Part shown: positions 7,371 to 15,984 of the stretch, in pieces
Numbering within the stretch: the stretch's first letter is position 1
Layout: each line of letters begins with the position of its first letter
Origin: a bacterium
GTDB lineage: Bacteria; Sumerlaeota; Sumerlaeia; UBA8349
Assembly (NCBI GenBank): GCA_013203855.1
Contig: JABMPG010000473.1
Coordinates: 1-25,198 of the forward strand
DNA: 25,198 nucleotides
Direction: 5' to 3'
Program-made: the position numbers and the translations under genes
The notes under the pieces: generated by a model
Databases searched by the model: none
Told to the model about the DNA's origin: nothing
What the model saw: the letters and a program-made list of their open reading frames with translations, nothing else

Positions 7371-9911
7371 ATGACCGATTCCAGAAACCCCCAGCCTCCT
7401 GAGTCCGGCGGCATGCTGGACGCGCCGAAAGGGCTCGACCGTGCCTACTGGCGCTGGGCGGGGTGGCGCTATGCGCTGGGAATCGTGCTCCTCCTCTGGG
7501 CGGTCTGGACGACGTGGCTCACATTCGGGGGGGCGGTTGGCGAGGAGTCGCGGGAAGAGCGGGGGCTGAGTTGGGGGACGTATCTGGAATCGCTGGCGCG
7601 GCCTTCGGGGTATCCCGAGGAGGCGAGTCATTTCCGGCGGCTGGGAATCACCTATCTCGCGCTCTTTTCCGAAGAACCGTGGCACTGGATGGTAAGCGCG
7701 GAAACCTGGCGGGATCTCGGCATCGGTCTCGCGGGCCTGGTCATCATGACGGCGCTGGGGTGGCTCCTGCTGCGGTGTTTCGAAGTCTATATTCCCAAAG
7801 GTGCGGCCATCCCGCTGGCGTTCGTGTTGGGAGTGGGCCTGTGCGGGGTGGTGAACACGTTTCTGGGGCTGGCGGGGCTCCTGTATCAGTGGGTGGCGCT
7901 GGCGGTCCTGGTCGCGCTGGCGATCGCCCTGCTCTGGGCGGCGTCGAGGTCGTGGCGACGAGCGAATCTGAGAATTCTGCCCGACACGGCGAATCCGGGC
8001 TCTCTCTATCGCGCGCAACGGGACTTGGCCGGGGACTGGGAACGCAGCTCATGGATCGGGCTGAGACATTCGGGCTGGACGCGCCTCATCGAGGGGCCCC
8101 TCGCGGCCGTGATGGTGCTCCTGATCGGCCTCATCACCTTCCTGACATTCTTTCACGGGGTTCTGTTTCCCGAAACTTACTGGGACTCGCTGATTCTGTA
8201 CCTGGGTTACGCCCGGGGGATCTTTCTGCAGCACGGATTTCCGGTAAAGGTCGTAGGCCAGGTCGGGGTGGGACTCGGGGCGAATTACCCCCACCTTTTC
8301 GAACTGACCGGGGCGACGATCGCAACATGGGCGAATCACTGGTCGCCGTTGTACCTCCAACTCGCGACGCCCTTGAGCGGACTCCTGACGCTCCTTCTCG
8401 TCTATCACATCGCCCTGAGGCTTTCGCGGTCGGTGCTCATCGCGCTTCTCGTGACACTGCTCGTGCGGGCGGTTCCGTACCTGATCATCTATCATACCTG
8501 GTCGTCGAACTACGCCTTCGTGATTCTCTACAGCGCGGCCTTTTTCTATCTCGCCATCCGCTATATCGAGGACGGACTGCCGGGGTATTTCATCCTGGCG
8601 ACGCTGACCGTCGCGTTCGCCATGCACATCAACTATCTGATGGGATCGCTGTGGGTGTGCTGGGCGGTGATGGTGGTATTTGCTTACTGGCCGCGACGGG
8701 CGGGGCACGCAGAGGAGTTCGGGCTCTATCTGGGAGTGGTGCGGCTGCTTCGGGAGAACCCGCCTCCCGATTTCACGCGCGTGGCGAGATGGCCGAGCCT
8801 GAAGGCGTTTCTTGGAACGAAACTGTTCTGGCGGACAAGCCTCATCAGCGTGGCTATAGCGAGCATATGGTATGTGCGGAGCTGGATCGTGACGGGCAAT
8901 CCGGTCTACGCGTTTTTCACGGGGATCTTTCGGGCGAGCAAGCACGTCAACCCGGAGGTGATGACCTCGGCGGCGCTCGAGTGGCAGGCCCACGGCGACG
9001 GGATAGGCGTGGCCGACGGGCTCGATCTGGCGTCGAGGCTGGGGCTGCCCGACAGCAATCTGCTCGACCGCGTTCTATACACATGGCCCTTCTTCGTGAA
9101 CAGTTACAGCAACGCGTGGAAATGGGCGCCGACATTCGTGGGATTGGTCATCCCGGGGGTGGTTGTTCTACTCGCGATGCTCTGGCGCCGGCGCAAACCG
9201 AACACGTTGCAGGAAATGGACGCCCCGGTCCGCGTTCTCGACGATTCGTCACGGATCGGGCTGGTAGCGCTTTCCTACGTCGCGGTTCTGTTCGGCTATC
9301 ATTACCTGCTCGGGCCGTTCTATCTGTATCACCTCTTCGGCTGCTTCGCGGTGTTCCCGATATTCCTGGTCTTCGCGCTGACGCCGTGCCCGAGGTCGGT
9401 TTTGTGGCTTTTCTGCCTGTGGGCGATCCTCGCCGGATTCATGCCCGGCCTGCCCTGGGCGATGATGGGGCCAAAGATCGGTTCGCCGCGTCTCGAAGCG
9501 CTGCATAACCCCGGCATGCCACAGGCCCGGTTCTATCGACTGAAGTACGGCGATCTGACGAAGGTGTGGGAGGCGGTCAACGATCTGGCGAAAGGCGACG
9601 CGGTCCTGACCCACGAGAACCGCCATCTCCTCTTCGACCCGTCGATCCGTCTTGTCCACATGGATGACTGGGAACTTCAGGACGTGTGGGATAGGAGTGA
9701 GGAAGAAAAGCTGCGCCGGCTCCACAACCTGGGCGTGAGGTGGTATCTCGACGTGCTCTACGAGCGCGATCACCCGATCAACGAACGCCTGGGCCACCGT
9801 GCATGGATCGGAACGGACATCCTGGAGAAAATATACGAGGCCGGCGGGGCGACATTGTACCGGTTTCACTATCCGGGAGAAGGAACGGGCCTGAATAGCC
9901 ATTCCTCTTGA
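7371..9911 (+). CDS. Large polytopic membrane protein, probable GT-C-type glycosyltransferase
   Basis: The 846-residue protein is highly hydrophobic, with roughly a dozen predicted membrane helices: the first near residues 34-54, others near 115-135 and 145-190, and then several between 240 and 700. The segment FPETYWDSLILYLGYA (residues 266-281) resembles the acidic first-loop motif of the GT-C superfamily (PMT/ArnT-like), followed by a lumenal-type loop. These enzymes move sugars from polyprenyl phosphate donors on the outer face of the membrane. The C-terminal ~150 residues are soluble and probably periplasmic (GDAVLTHENRHLLF, VRWYLDVLYERDH), as in several GT39/GT83-like proteins. I cannot name a substrate. 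GGAG lies ten bases before the ATG. The stop codon is only six bases from the convergent hydrolase gene, with no terminator between. Confidence 0.65.
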   Translation: MTDSRNPQPPESGGMLDAPKGLDRAYWRWAGWRYALGIVLLLWAVWTTWLTFGGAVGEESREERGLSWGTYLESLARPSGYPEEASHFRRLGITYLALFSEEPWHWMVSAETWRDLGIGLAGLVIMTALGWLLLRCFEVYIPKGAAIPLAFVLGVGLCGVVNTFLGLAGLLYQWVALAVLVALAIALLWAASRSWRRANLRILPDTANPGSLYRAQRDLAGDWERSSWIGLRHSGWTRLIEGPLAAVMVLLIGLITFLTFFHGVLFPETYWDSLILYLGYARGIFLQHGFPVKVVGQVGVGLGANYPHLFELTGATIATWANHWSPLYLQLATPLSGLLTLLLVYHIALRLSRSVLIALLVTLLVRAVPYLIIYHTWSSNYAFVILYSAAFFYLAIRYIEDGLPGYFILATLTVAFAMHINYLMGSLWVCWAVMVVFAYWPRRAGHAEEFGLYLGVVRLLRENPPPDFTRVARWPSLKAFLGTKLFWRTSLISVAIASIWYVRSWIVTGNPVYAFFTGIFRASKHVNPEVMTSAALEWQAHGDGIGVADGLDLASRLGLPDSNLLDRVLYTWPFFVNSYSNAWKWAPTFVGLVIPGVVVLLAMLWRRRKPNTLQEMDAPVRVLDDSSRIGLVALSYVAVLFGYHYLLGPFYLYHLFGCFAVFPIFLVFALTPCPRSVLWLFCLWAILAGFMPGLPWAMMGPKIGSPRLEALHNPGMPQARFYRLKYGDLTKVWEAVNDLAKGDAVLTHENRHLLFDPSIRLVHMDDWELQDVWDRSEEEKLRRLHNLGVRWYLDVLYERDHPINERLGHRAWIGTDILEKIYEAGGATLYRFHYPGEGTGLNSHSS

Positions 9912-9917
9912 GAACAC

Positions 9918-10583
9918 CTAATTCTCCGAAATCCCCCACTCAACAAGAAAAGGATTCGTTCGCTTTTCCTGGTCCATCGTGGTGGCGGGGCCGTGGCCGG
10001 AATAGAGACGCGTTTCGTCGGGGTATTCCCGGGCCACGCGGCGTAGGCTTTTGATGAGGACCTCCTGGTCGCCGCCGGGGAAGTCCCAGCGGCCGACTCC
10101 GCCGGCGAAAAGCAGGTCGCCGGTGAAGGCGTAGCCATCGCCCAGCAGGCAGACGCAGCCGGGGCTGGGGCCGGGTGTGTGGAGCACTTTCATCGAGAAG
10201 TCGCCGACCTCGATCATGTCGCCGTCGGCAATCTCGCGGCTGAGTTCGCACGGTTCGAGGTTCATCCCGAGCCAGGCCGCGCCGCAGAGCATCGGATCGG
10301 ACAGGAGCGGGGCGGTTTGGCAGTGGGCGAGGAGGCCTGCGCCAGTTTCGCGGACGAGAAAGGCAGCGTCGTGGGTGTGGTCGATATGGCCGTGGGTGAG
10401 GACGACTGTTTTCAGCGCCCAGCCCTGTTTGTTGCAGCGGTCCAGGAGCTCGCGGCCGACCAAGCTCGGGTCGATGGCGAGCGCTTCTCTGCGTTTGGGG
10501 TCGGCCACGAGATAGGCGTTCGTCTCAAGGGGCGGGCTGACGTGGATTTCGATGAGGGGAGAGTGGGGCGTGGGAGTTCTCAT
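9918..10583 (-). CDS. Metallo-beta-lactamase-fold hydrolase (glyoxalase II/YcbL-like)
   Basis: A 221-residue cytoplasmic protein of the metallo-beta-lactamase fold, closest in layout to YcbL/GloB-like thioesterases. It shows TNAYLV near 21-26, H64-x-H66-x-D68-H69, FTGD with D156, and SGHG with H197. The normally conserved TPGH segment reads TPGP: the metal-ligand histidine is proline (P139, codon CCC at 10169-10167), so metal binding may be altered. The start is the ATG at 10583, which overlaps the dctM stop as ATGA; an antisense extension of the frame into dctM is not real. It is the last gene of the TRAP operon and may act on the imported compound or its thioester, which is inference. Confidence 0.88.
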   Translation of the reverse strand: MRTPTPHSPLIEIHVSPPLETNAYLVADPKRREALAIDPSLVGRELLDRCNKQGWALKTVVLTHGHIDHTHDAAFLVRETGAGLLAHCQTAPLLSDPMLCGAAWLGMNLEPCELSREIADGDMIEVGDFSMKVLHTPGPSPGCVCLLGDGYAFTGDLLFAGGVGRWDFPGGDQEVLIKSLRRVAREYPDETRLYSGHGPATTMDQEKRTNPFLVEWGISEN

Positions 10584-11881
10584 CTCAACAGCCCCGGCAG
10601 AAAAAGCGAGATCTGGGGAAAGGCCAGCAAAACAATGGCCGCGAGGATCAGCGCGCCCAGGAACGGCAGGGCGCCTTTGAAAACCGTCTGAAGCGGGATA
10701 TCGCGCTCGATGCCGTTGACGATGTAGACGCACACCCCGACTGGCGGCGAGATCACGCCCATCTGGGTCACCACGACGACGATCACGCCGAACCAGACGA
10801 GATCGTATCCGAGGCCGGTGACCACGGGGCTGAAAATCGGAATCGTCAGCAGGACCAGCGCCAGGGCGTCGACGAAACAGCCCGCGATGAGATAGAAGAC
10901 GATGATCACCGCCATAATCATCCATCCCGGGAGGGGCAGCCCGGCCAGCCAGGCTGCCAGGCTGACCGGAATCTGCGACACGGCGAGAAAGTGGCCGAAC
11001 ATCACCGCCCCCGCCACGATGATCATCACCATGCACGAGGTCCGCACCGTCTCGAGAAGCGAGCGTTTGAGCATCCGCCAGGTCAGTTTTCCCTTGACCG
11101 CGGCCACGGCCAGACTTCCCGCCGCGCCCACGGCCGCTGCCTCCGTCGGCGTGAAAAACCCGAGGAACATGCCGCCCATCACGAGAGCAAAAAGCACGAG
11201 CGTCTCGCTCACACCCAGCAGCGAGAGAAACTTGGCTCGCCAGGACGTCGACGGCGCCGCCGGACCCAGATTAGGGCGAAGCAGGCAGTGGACGTAGATG
11301 GTCAGGCAGAAGAGCACGGCGATGAAGATGCCCGGGATGATCCCCGCGATGAAAAGCCGCCCCACCGATTCCTCGGTCATGATGGCGTAGACGATGAAGA
11401 CCACGCTGGGCGGGATCAGCATGCCCAGGCTTCCCCCCGCGGCCACCGATCCCCCGCCGAGTTCCATGTCATAGTTGTAGCGTTTCATCTCGGGCAGCGC
11501 GACCGCCGCCATCGTCGCCGCCGTGGCCGGACCCGAGCCGCAGATCGCGCCGAAGCCGGTGCAGGCCCCGATCGTGGCCATGGCCAGGCCGCCCGGCAGA
11601 GGCCCCAGCCAGTGATAGGCCGCGCTGAACAGCCGTCGGCTTATCCCCGCATGAAAAGCGATCTGCCCCATGAAGACGAAAAGAGGGATCACGGTCAGAC
11701 TGTAGGAGGAAAACGTGTCGTACAGATCGGCGGTTACCATGCTGACCGCCGCGCGCGGGTTGACGATGAACGCGAACCCTATCAACCCGATCGAGGCCAT
11801 GGCAAACGCAACGGGCATGCTGCTGATCAAGAGCACTACCAGCAGAATGCAGCCGAGAATTCCGATTTCAAGGGGAGTCAC
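10580..11881 (-). CDS. dctM: TRAP transporter large permease subunit
   Basis: DctM is the large membrane subunit of a tripartite ATP-independent periplasmic transporter, using an ion gradient to import an organic acid delivered by the binding protein. The 433-residue product has about 12 membrane helices and typical family segments: MPVAFAMASIG, PLFVFMGQIAFHAGI, ATIGACTGFGAICGSGPATAATMAAVALPEM, and GSLGMLIPPSVVFIVYAIMTEESVGRLFIAGIIPG. A GTG start at 11881 overlaps the dctQ stop as GTGA; the longer frame to 11965 would be antisense to nothing but lies inside dctQ. The stop overlaps the hydrolase ATG. Confidence 0.95.
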   Translation of the reverse strand: MTPLEIGILGCILLVVLLISSMPVAFAMASIGLIGFAFIVNPRAAVSMVTADLYDTFSSYSLTVIPLFVFMGQIAFHAGISRRLFSAAYHWLGPLPGGLAMATIGACTGFGAICGSGPATAATMAAVALPEMKRYNYDMELGGGSVAAGGSLGMLIPPSVVFIVYAIMTEESVGRLFIAGIIPGIFIAVLFCLTIYVHCLLRPNLGPAAPSTSWRAKFLSLLGVSETLVLFALVMGGMFLGFFTPTEAAAVGAAGSLAVAAVKGKLTWRMLKRSLLETVRTSCMVMIIVAGAVMFGHFLAVSQIPVSLAAWLAGLPLPGWMIMAVIIVFYLIAGCFVDALALVLLTIPIFSPVVTGLGYDLVWFGVIVVVVTQMGVISPPVGVCVYIVNGIERDIPLQTVFKGALPFLGALILAAIVLLAFPQISLFLPGLLR

Positions 11882-12378
11882 GGCTTGATCATCTCCCTTC
11901 CGGGATGGATCAGATTCTGGAAGACGACCAGAGCGACACAGCCGCAGGAAATCCCCACCGTCCACGCCACCCAGAACAGGGGAATCTGAAGCGTGGAGGA
12001 AACGCGCCCGACCGCCTTGAGCGATATTCCATAGCGGCCGCTTTGCCAGGCAAGCAGGGCGAACAGCGCAATCCCGCCCAGTCGCACCAGGGTGTCCACG
12101 GCAATCCGCCCCTTCCAGGGCAACTGATGAAAGAAATACTCGATCGCCACATGGCCCTTCACGGCGGTGGTATAGGGCAGGCCGCAGACGATGGTGAGGG
12201 CGCTGGCGATGCTGACGATATCGAGCGCGCCCCGGATAGGCCGGTCAAAGATGCGCAGCACAATGTCCGCGCACGTGACGCCCATCATCGTGAGAATGCC
12301 CAGCCCGGATACTCCCAAGAGCAGGAGCACCGTGGCCTGAAGGGCGCGCTCGTACCAGTGAAAGACCCGCAGGGTCAT
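11878..12378 (-). CDS. dctQ: TRAP transporter small permease subunit
   Basis: DctQ is the small membrane subunit linking the binding protein to DctM. The 166-residue product has four membrane helices (about 14-34, 48-68, 87-107 and 130-152) and the family features VTCADIVLRIFDRPIRGALDI and GHVAIEYF. The ATG at 12378 lies two bases after the dctP stop codon, and the TGA overlaps the dctM GTG, so all three transporter genes are tightly coupled. Confidence 0.93.
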   Translation of the reverse strand: MTLRVFHWYERALQATVLLLLGVSGLGILTMMGVTCADIVLRIFDRPIRGALDIVSIASALTIVCGLPYTTAVKGHVAIEYFFHQLPWKGRIAVDTLVRLGGIALFALLAWQSGRYGISLKAVGRVSSTLQIPLFWVAWTVGISCGCVALVVFQNLIHPGREMIKP

Positions 12379-12380
12379 GG

Positions 12381-13505
12381 CTATTCGGCCCGCTCCTGGG
12401 CAATCGCGCTCTGAATGTCGGTGAGGAAGGCTTTCCCGGGAAGATCTCTGGACTCGGCCGCCTCGACATATTCGTTAAGGATGGGCTGGACGGCCTCGAT
12501 CCACTGTCCCTGGCGAGCTTCGGGAATCTCGATGATCTCGCGGCCCAGTCCCTTGACAAATGCGAGCCCTTCCTCGTCCGCCTCGTCCCACGCCTCGCCG
12601 TGAACCGCGACCCACTCATCGCTCACCTCTCGGATCACCTTCTGAAGGTCGGCGGGCAGGGAGTTCCACTTTTCCTTGTTCATCACCACGAACATCGCCG
12701 TGGTATAGCCGATCAGGGACGTGTCCGTCACCATGTCGATCACCTCGCCCTGCTTCCAGCCCTTCAGGGTTTCCATGGGGCACAGGGTCGCTTCAACCAC
12801 GCCCTTCTGCAGTGCTTCATAGGTCTCAGGCTGGCTCATGCCGACGGGCGTGCCGCCCAAGGCCTCCACGACCTTCGACGAAAGACCCGTGGCCCGGACC
12901 TTCAGCCCCTTCATGTCTTCGAGAGCGCGAACCGGCTTCTTCGAGGCAAGGATGCCAGGGCCGTGAGCGTGGACGTAAAGAACCTCCGTGTCCTGAACTT
13001 CCTGAGGATTGTACTTGCGGACCAGGTCCGTGGCGATGCGGGTGGCCGTCTTGCCATCGGGATAGCCTGCGGGCAGGTCGAGCCCTTCGAGAAGGGGAAA
13101 GCGCCCGCGGGTATAGGCGAAGCAGCTCATGCCCATGTCAGAGATCCCGTTCACCACGCCCTCATAGACCTGAGGCGCCTTGGTCAGGGTGCCGCCCGGG
13201 TAAATGGTGATCTTCACCGCGCCGTTCGCGCGCTTCTCGACCTCCTCGGCCCACGAAACCGCTTTCTTGCACTGGATGTGGGTCGGGGGGAAGAAGACGC
13301 TGTAGGAGAGAGTGATCGTTTCGGGAGCCGGAGTCGCGGCTGCCTCGGGCTGTTCGGCCATCTCGGGTTGCCCGACCGTCTGCTCTTCCGTCTGCGCATC
13401 AGTCTTTCCGCCGGTCTGGGCCTGCTCCCCGCAGCCGACCAGGGCGAAGACCAGCAGCGCCAGCGAGATCCCCGTCAGAATGCGTTTCCACGTGTTGCTT
13501 TGCAT
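12381..13505 (-). CDS. dctP: TRAP transporter substrate-binding lipoprotein
   Basis: DctP captures the substrate outside the cytoplasmic membrane. The 374-residue precursor has a lipoprotein signal: a hydrophobic stretch followed by the lipobox LVGC with C25. About 35 Q/E/P/A-rich residues (26-62) then form a flexible tether. The binding fold starts near TITLSYSVFFPPTH. KVRATG contains R204, the arginine position that clamps the carboxylate in DctP-family proteins, and QPETYEALQKGVVEA is a further family signature. The tether suggests membrane anchoring instead of a free periplasmic protein. The nature of the acid substrate is not readable. A promoter candidate lies about 90 bases upstream of the ATG. 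Confidence 0.95.
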   Translation of the reverse strand: MQSNTWKRILTGISLALLVFALVGCGEQAQTGGKTDAQTEEQTVGQPEMAEQPEAAATPAPETITLSYSVFFPPTHIQCKKAVSWAEEVEKRANGAVKITIYPGGTLTKAPQVYEGVVNGISDMGMSCFAYTRGRFPLLEGLDLPAGYPDGKTATRIATDLVRKYNPQEVQDTEVLYVHAHGPGILASKKPVRALEDMKGLKVRATGLSSKVVEALGGTPVGMSQPETYEALQKGVVEATLCPMETLKGWKQGEVIDMVTDTSLIGYTTAMFVVMNKEKWNSLPADLQKVIREVSDEWVAVHGEAWDEADEEGLAFVKGLGREIIEIPEARQGQWIEAVQPILNEYVEAAESRDLPGKAFLTDIQSAIAQERAE

Positions 13506-13597
13506 GGCTCAAGCCTCCCATTTGTTGAATCGTCCAGAAAAAGTGCTGTCTGCCGAAATCCAGATAGGTTCCCCGATCTCTCGAATAGGGACGGCCC

Positions 13598-13626
13598 AAT
13601 ATAAACCGCGCTCCAAGACCTTGCAA
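13598..13626 (-). promoter_or_regulatory. Candidate sigma-70-type promoter of the TRAP operon
   Basis: On the minus strand TTGCAA (13626-13621) is followed after exactly 17 bases by TATATT (13603-13598). Four and five of six positions match the consensus. Transcription would start near 13591, giving a leader of about 86 bases to the dctP ATG. The site lies just downstream of the chemoreceptor terminator, so the two units look independent. Confidence 0.5.
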
Positions 13627-13661
13627 GCCATACCGGATCAACGATTTCGGGCGGGTATGAG

Positions 13662-13691
13662 AAAAAAGCCCCCCGCTGGAACGGAGGGCTT
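13662..13691 (-). terminator. Rho-independent terminator of the chemoreceptor gene
   Basis: On the minus strand AGCCCTCCG pairs with CGGGGGGCT (one T-G wobble) around a six-base loop and runs into TTTTTT. It lies about 30 bases after the chemoreceptor stop codon. Confidence 0.8.
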
Positions 13692-13719
13692 CTGGATGGA
13701 GGCTTCAAATCGGGCCGCT

Positions 13720-15702
13720 TTAGAACTCGGAGTAATCATCGTCAAAGGGGATCATCGCGGCGGCTTTCGTCGCGGTGATCTTCCGGCCGTTGACGGGTTT
13801 GTCCTGGTCGGTCTGGTTCTTCCTCGAACCGTTGGCAGGAGAACCATTCCTCGGGGTTGCGCGAAAGGGCTTGCTCGGAGCGGCCACGTACTCTGTTCGG
13901 CGGGCGAGGTTGTTGCCTTTTCCGTGTCCGGCAACGATTTCGACCAGATCGCTGACAACGCCAAGCATCTGCTGGGCCTGTGCGGAGAGTTCCTCGCTGG
14001 CGGAAGCGGACTCTTCGGCGTTGGCCGCCACCTGTTGGGTGACCTGGTCCATCTGGGCCACGGCGTTGTTGATCTGATTGATGCCTTCGGACTGCTCGTT
14101 GCTTGCCGTGGCGATAGCGAGAACATTGCGTCCAACCGATTCGGAACTCTCCGCGACCTGCTGAATGCCCAGTGCCGCTTTTTCCACAACTTCGCTGCCT
14201 CGTCCCGCCTGTTCGACGCTGGCCTGGATCAGTTCGGCCGTGTCGCGGGCGGCGACGGCCGAGCGCTGGGCGAGATTGCGCACCTCTTCGGCGACAACCG
14301 CGAACCCCTTGCCGTGTTCGCCCGCGCGGGCGGCCTCCACGGCGGCGTTCAGGGCGAGAAGGTTGGTCTGGAAAGCGATCTCTTCGATCGTTTTGATGAT
14401 GCCGGAGATCTTGCCGGAAGAACTCTTGATGCCGCTCATCGTCTCGACCATCTGCTGCATGGCCGTTTGCGTGGACCCCACCATCTTGCCTGTCTCCTCC
14501 ATCAGACCGTTAGCGTCCCGGGCGCCCTCGGCGTTCTGGCGGGACTGGCCGGCCAGTTCTTCGAGAGCCGAGGAGGATTCTTCCAGGCTGGAGGCCTGTT
14601 CGGTTGCGCCTTCGGCAAGCTGCTGGCTGGCGCGGGAAATCTGGTCTGAGGCCGAGGCGACTTGCTCGGCGCCGGAGGTGAGTGCGTCGATAGCGCGGTT
14701 GAGTTGCTTGACGATGCCGCGGGTAATCGCGATGGCGAGGAGAATGCCAATGATGATGCTCCCAAGCCCCAACACCGCGACGATCGTGTTGGTCCGGGCC
14801 ATGATGCTTTGCATCTGGCTCTCAAGGGAGTCCTGGAGCTGACCCATCACTCCGACGATCTGGCTGGCAGTCTCGGCCATCTCCGTCCCCGCCTCACGCA
14901 TCTCGACAACCCCCTGGCGATAGAGGTTTCCAGCGGCCTCGTACTCAGCGACCTGATCGCGCAGTTCTCCTGCCGATTTCTCCAGCCCTGCAATGCCCTG
15001 CGTGCAATCGGCCCAATCCTGAATTCCCTTCTCCAGTTCCTCCAGTCTGGCCCCATAGGCGGCCCATTCGGCATCGCCATTGAAGGCGATGAAATAGATG
15101 GCAGAAATCCGCTGGAGCAGGAAAGGCTCCACAACGTGCTCTTTGATGTCGGCACCTAACGTGGCCCACTGATCTGCAGCCGTGCCGTCACCTTCCTGCC
15201 GAGCTTTTTCCCAAGCCGGGAGAATGACTGATTCCAGAGAACGATTGATGTTTTCTGTGAACTTGCCACCCACTGTTTTCCAGCCCTCCGAGGCTTTCTG
15301 TTTGTCGGCTTCGGCCTGAGTCTGTCGGCCAAAGGCCGTCTTGTACGCCGCCATGTTCTCAAGCACGTTTCCGACCAGATCGCGCTGTTCGGTGGTCAGG
15401 CCCCTATCGTTCTTGAGCACACCCATCTGTTCCGCCCATGCGCTGTAGGCACTGTGCCACTTTTCCGCGGCGTTCTGCTCTTCGCCATCATTCTTCTTGA
15501 ATCCCCTCGACTGGAACTCCAACCGGAACTTGGCGCACTTGTTCATCTCGTCCAAGGCCGTGGTTCCAAGGTTGAGAATGTCATCCTTTTCACGTACTCC
15601 CTGGAGCCCGTTCCAGGCCGTAAAACCCAGGATTGCCGTGATGATAATCAGGACGCCGAATCCGATACCGATTTTGGCCGACAGTTTCATGTTACCGAAC
15701 AT
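13720..15702 (-). CDS. Methyl-accepting chemotaxis protein
   Basis: A 660-residue transmembrane chemoreceptor. Membrane helix 1 is at about 8-29, a mostly helical extracytoplasmic sensor covers 30-304, and helix 2 is at about 305-327. The cytoplasmic signalling coiled coil follows, with the highly conserved tip around 440-482 (IAFQTNLLALNAAVEAARAG and GFAVVAEEVRNLA) that binds CheA and CheW. The sensor's size (~275 residues, all helical) fits a helical bimodular type, as in receptors for organic acids, but this is inference. Little space is left for a HAMP domain after helix 2. The C-terminus ends IPFDDDYSEF after a flexible linker, without the NWETF-type tether. AGGAG at the right distance selects the ATG at 15702 over the longer frame. 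Confidence 0.95.
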   Translation of the reverse strand: MFGNMKLSAKIGIGFGVLIIITAILGFTAWNGLQGVREKDDILNLGTTALDEMNKCAKFRLEFQSRGFKKNDGEEQNAAEKWHSAYSAWAEQMGVLKNDRGLTTEQRDLVGNVLENMAAYKTAFGRQTQAEADKQKASEGWKTVGGKFTENINRSLESVILPAWEKARQEGDGTAADQWATLGADIKEHVVEPFLLQRISAIYFIAFNGDAEWAAYGARLEELEKGIQDWADCTQGIAGLEKSAGELRDQVAEYEAAGNLYRQGVVEMREAGTEMAETASQIVGVMGQLQDSLESQMQSIMARTNTIVAVLGLGSIIIGILLAIAITRGIVKQLNRAIDALTSGAEQVASASDQISRASQQLAEGATEQASSLEESSSALEELAGQSRQNAEGARDANGLMEETGKMVGSTQTAMQQMVETMSGIKSSSGKISGIIKTIEEIAFQTNLLALNAAVEAARAGEHGKGFAVVAEEVRNLAQRSAVAARDTAELIQASVEQAGRGSEVVEKAALGIQQVAESSESVGRNVLAIATASNEQSEGINQINNAVAQMDQVTQQVAANAEESASASEELSAQAQQMLGVVSDLVEIVAGHGKGNNLARRTEYVAAPSKPFRATPRNGSPANGSRKNQTDQDKPVNGRKITATKAAAMIPFDDDYSEF

Positions 15703-15898
15703 TTTCCGCAACTCCTTTTTTCGGAATAGATAGCCAACAGAATGCCAGACGGGAAAACCCCGCATACGCGCTTCATCTGCAGAGACTGAACGGCGAGTGG
15801 TGGGTTTCCCCGCAGGCCCCAAGAGACAAAATTGTCCGGCGGCCAATCCAATCAACAACCCGGGGAAAGGAACCCGCTTTCACTGCACAACTTTTGAC

Positions 15899-15926
15899 CT
15901 ATCGGCCTGGCGAGGGATACACTTGA
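15899..15926 (-). promoter_or_regulatory. Candidate sigma-28 (FliA-type) promoter of the chemoreceptor
   Basis: On the minus strand TCAAGTGT (six of eight to TAAAGTTT) is followed after 12 bases by GCCGATAG (seven of eight to GCCGATAA). The normal spacer is 11. The site would give a leader of about 190 bases. A flagellar-sigma promoter is what one expects for a chemotaxis gene. Confidence 0.38.
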
Positions 15927-15984
15927 ATAAGGAAATCAGGAACTGCGGTGTTCACACAGTCAAGAGAATCCAACGTCGGATGTA

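Noticed and set aside
7463..9508. 681-codon plus-strand frame overlapping the membrane protein
   Set aside because: It lies in another frame of the GT-C-like gene, is rich in Gly/Arg and has no membrane or family pattern.
15703..15898. Possible riboswitch in the chemoreceptor leader
   Set aside because: GEMM-type cyclic-di-GMP hallmarks were not found, and no stable conserved pattern could be drawn by hand.
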